Under the pieces are notes generated by a model. The model was not told where the DNA came from, did no database searches, and worked only from the letters and a program-made list of their open reading frames with translations. A program made the position numbers and the translations under genes. Of a stretch of DNA of 64,000 nucleotides, positions 62,311 through 64,000 are shown in pieces. Within the stretch, counting starts at the first letter, position 1. Every line of letters starts with the position of its first letter. The DNA comes from Urophycis tenuis (taxonomy: Eukaryota; Chordata; Actinopteri; Gadiformes; Phycidae): contig JAXIVH010000001.1 of the NCBI GenBank assembly GCA_036785325.1, positions 9,220,878 to 9,284,877 of the forward strand. Direction: 5' to 3'.

Positions 62311-62830
62311 GAATGTTGAGATCAGAAAAAAAAGGATTTTTTAAATTGACTCTGAAAGGTCTGCCTTGTATAGAGTCACTCAATTCAACCTTCCTGAACT
62401 GTATGAATTCAATCTGCAGCGCAGGAGCAGACAAAGACGTGCTCCTCGACTTCTCCTCCTCCAAAGACTGTCTGGCTAATGTGCTAACAGCAGCAGATGC
62501 CTCTCCTTATGGCCATACAGTTTTCAATGGCTCCATTAATCTAATCGTCCACTAATTGGTCAAGATAGCCGTGTCCCTGGAGACCTTTTATCATATATTA
62601 ATTAAAGGAGCCGACCGAAAGCTGCTGAAATCACAACATCTTTAAACGCTTTGATTGGCACTTTGTCTACATGCCTCAGCTTTCTTGATTTTTGTTTTAT
62701 GATAAATTATTTTGTATTATTTATCGAAATGACCATCCTCAATAACTGACGATGGTCATTTTGATGAATAATCTCAAACTGTGTAAGGTAAATAAAAGAT
62801 GAGGTTAAAATTGCCAGTGACTGATAAATC
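62311..62830. promoter_or_regulatory. Candidate conserved non-coding element
   Basis: Moderately AT-rich, free of simple repeats, with many homeodomain-type cores (CATTAATCTAATCG, CTAATTGGTC, ATATTAATTAAAGG) and a 15-bp-arm hairpin (62723-62765). An 80-residue plus-strand frame runs 62313-62555 but has no recognisable domain. Alternatively it is part of a 3' untranslated region of a gene beyond the window. Confidence 0.35.
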
Positions 62831-64000
62831 TTTAATATAAAAATTGTACAAGAATTCTGATACAAATTACAAGAGGTATTTGGACAAAATATGAATAAAA
62901 TTCCATTTACATCCCAAAACCCTTATGCATTTTATGCAAAAAACATTGACGGATATGATACAGAAACAAATACAAGGAAAGCAAAGAAAAAAAAAAAAGA
63001 GAAAGAAAAAATCATTCATAAGAGGACCACAATCCCCCCTCCCTCCCACCCCCACCCACCCCCGTTTGCAAATGGAAAACATTTGGTTTGGGGGGCAACA
63101 TTTAGATATTCACAAGGCTAACCAAATCATCATCATGAAAGTCGATGTGTAGCTAGATTCCTTTGCTCTAGTTGCTTTGTTGCAGTGTGACTATGTTTCC
63201 ATGCTAGCTAGCAAAAACAAAAAATTAAAACAAAATACAGCTAATTCATATTACACGAATGCATTGGGAACAATAAATCACAATACAAAAAAGAAAGGAG
63301 AAAACAAAAGAAAAAAATGTATTCACAGAAAACTTCAAGCTTATTCATATACTTTATGGTAAGACTATGAAAATATGGTTGGCCTTTTATTTATTTTTTT
63401 CAACATTTTTGACTTTGCAGTGATGCCTGTTTTTTTTCTTCCAGGACGCGTGTTCTTGGTATTATTCCAGTTTGAAACATATGAGAGTATTCCATAAAAT
63501 ATCACACAATACGTAAGACTGACGCACCTATACAAACTCTTCTCGATATATAAGTTCCCCCACCACACGTTTCAAAGACCATTTTCTCTCGCTTAACGCA
63601 GGTGGCTTGCATGCACTGTTAGCTCCCCTCCCTCTCTCCCCTCTTCTCTTCCTCTCTCGCTCTCTCTTCCAGCTGCTATTGTTGTCCTATTGACTTAGTG
63701 AATGAAATGTACAAAGATTCTACAATGGTTTATGGGTCAGTGGGTAACCTCGTCTCTCTCTCTCTCTCTCCCTCTCTCTCTCTAACACAATAACCCATGC
63801 TCGACACAACTGCCATCAAATATTTAACAGCGTGAACGTGGCGTGCTGGACCGGTAAGGGGCTGGCTAAGAGGTGTGTGTGTGCTCTTGGGAAGGGGTTT
63901 GTGTAGGGATGGGAGGGGGGGGGTATAGTACCAGACTATAGTGGTCCCAATAGCTGGGTACAGGAGGTGAGCACCTGTGCCCAAGAGAACGGGGGGGAAA
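62831..64000. other. AT-rich tail of the window
   Basis: A-rich tracts (62985-63010), C-rich CCCACCC at 63035-63063, and a (TC)n tract at 63752-63785. Several AATAAA/TTTATT words occur, compatible with a 3' untranslated region, but no stop-codon exon is visible. Confidence 0.35.

Noticed and set aside
62313..62555. 80-residue plus-strand frame as a gene
   Set aside because: It has no domain, signal or splice context; the stretch looks more like regulatory or untranslated sequence.

Overview
The window is vertebrate nuclear DNA, almost certainly from a ray-finned fish. It has intron-rich genes, abundant degenerate non-LTR retrotransposon pieces with fish-type 3' tails, a tRNA-derived SINE, foldback DNA transposons, long (CA)n tracts and one assembly gap (200 N, 61301-61500). 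There is no prokaryotic gene structure, CRISPR array, rRNA gene or free-standing tRNA gene.

Layout. 1-20.4 kb is repeat-dominated and gene-poor. It holds a TTAA-flanked foldback element (3075-3731), several truncated LINEs, a segment present twice (6575-8930 and 13463-14425), an orphan ORF at 10.3-11.06 kb, and a hAT-type element (16170-20467) with 8-bp target duplications split by a nearly full-length but dead LINE. 20.8-28.7 kb, minus strand, is an immunoglobulin-superfamily receptor gene of the CD2/SLAM type. It has a signal-peptide exon, three tandem V + C2 exon pairs and a transmembrane exon, all in matching phase 1. Two of the three pairs lie in almost identical blocks 2417 bp apart. 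29.2-32.7 kb holds a 27-bp minisatellite and further LINE fragments.

33.7-56.6 kb carries three housekeeping genes whose exons I could join in frame: ttc39b (minus), snapc3 (plus) and psip1 (minus). Order and orientation match the TTC39B-SNAPC3-PSIP1 block of human chromosome 9p as I recall it. ttc39b and snapc3 are head to head, with start codons 335 bp apart. snapc3 and psip1 are tail to tail. The psip1 model gives 526 residues, close to the 530 of human LEDGF/p75, with all exon phases agreeing. The snapc3 model gives 354 residues and needs two successive GC-AG introns. In ttc39b one short exon near 38.2 kb could not be resolved.

57-64 kb shows no coding exon I can defend. It contains microsatellites, a GC-rich stretch next to the gap, and an AT-rich tract at 62.3-62.8 kb rich in homeodomain-type motifs and inverted repeats that looks like a conserved non-coding element or a UTR.

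The best candidate for something undescribed is the six-Ig-domain SLAM-like receptor made by serial V-C2 exon-pair duplication, with a foldback PIF/Harbinger-like element family lying at the duplication edges. All exon models come from reading splice sites and reading frames by eye. No alignment or database search was run.
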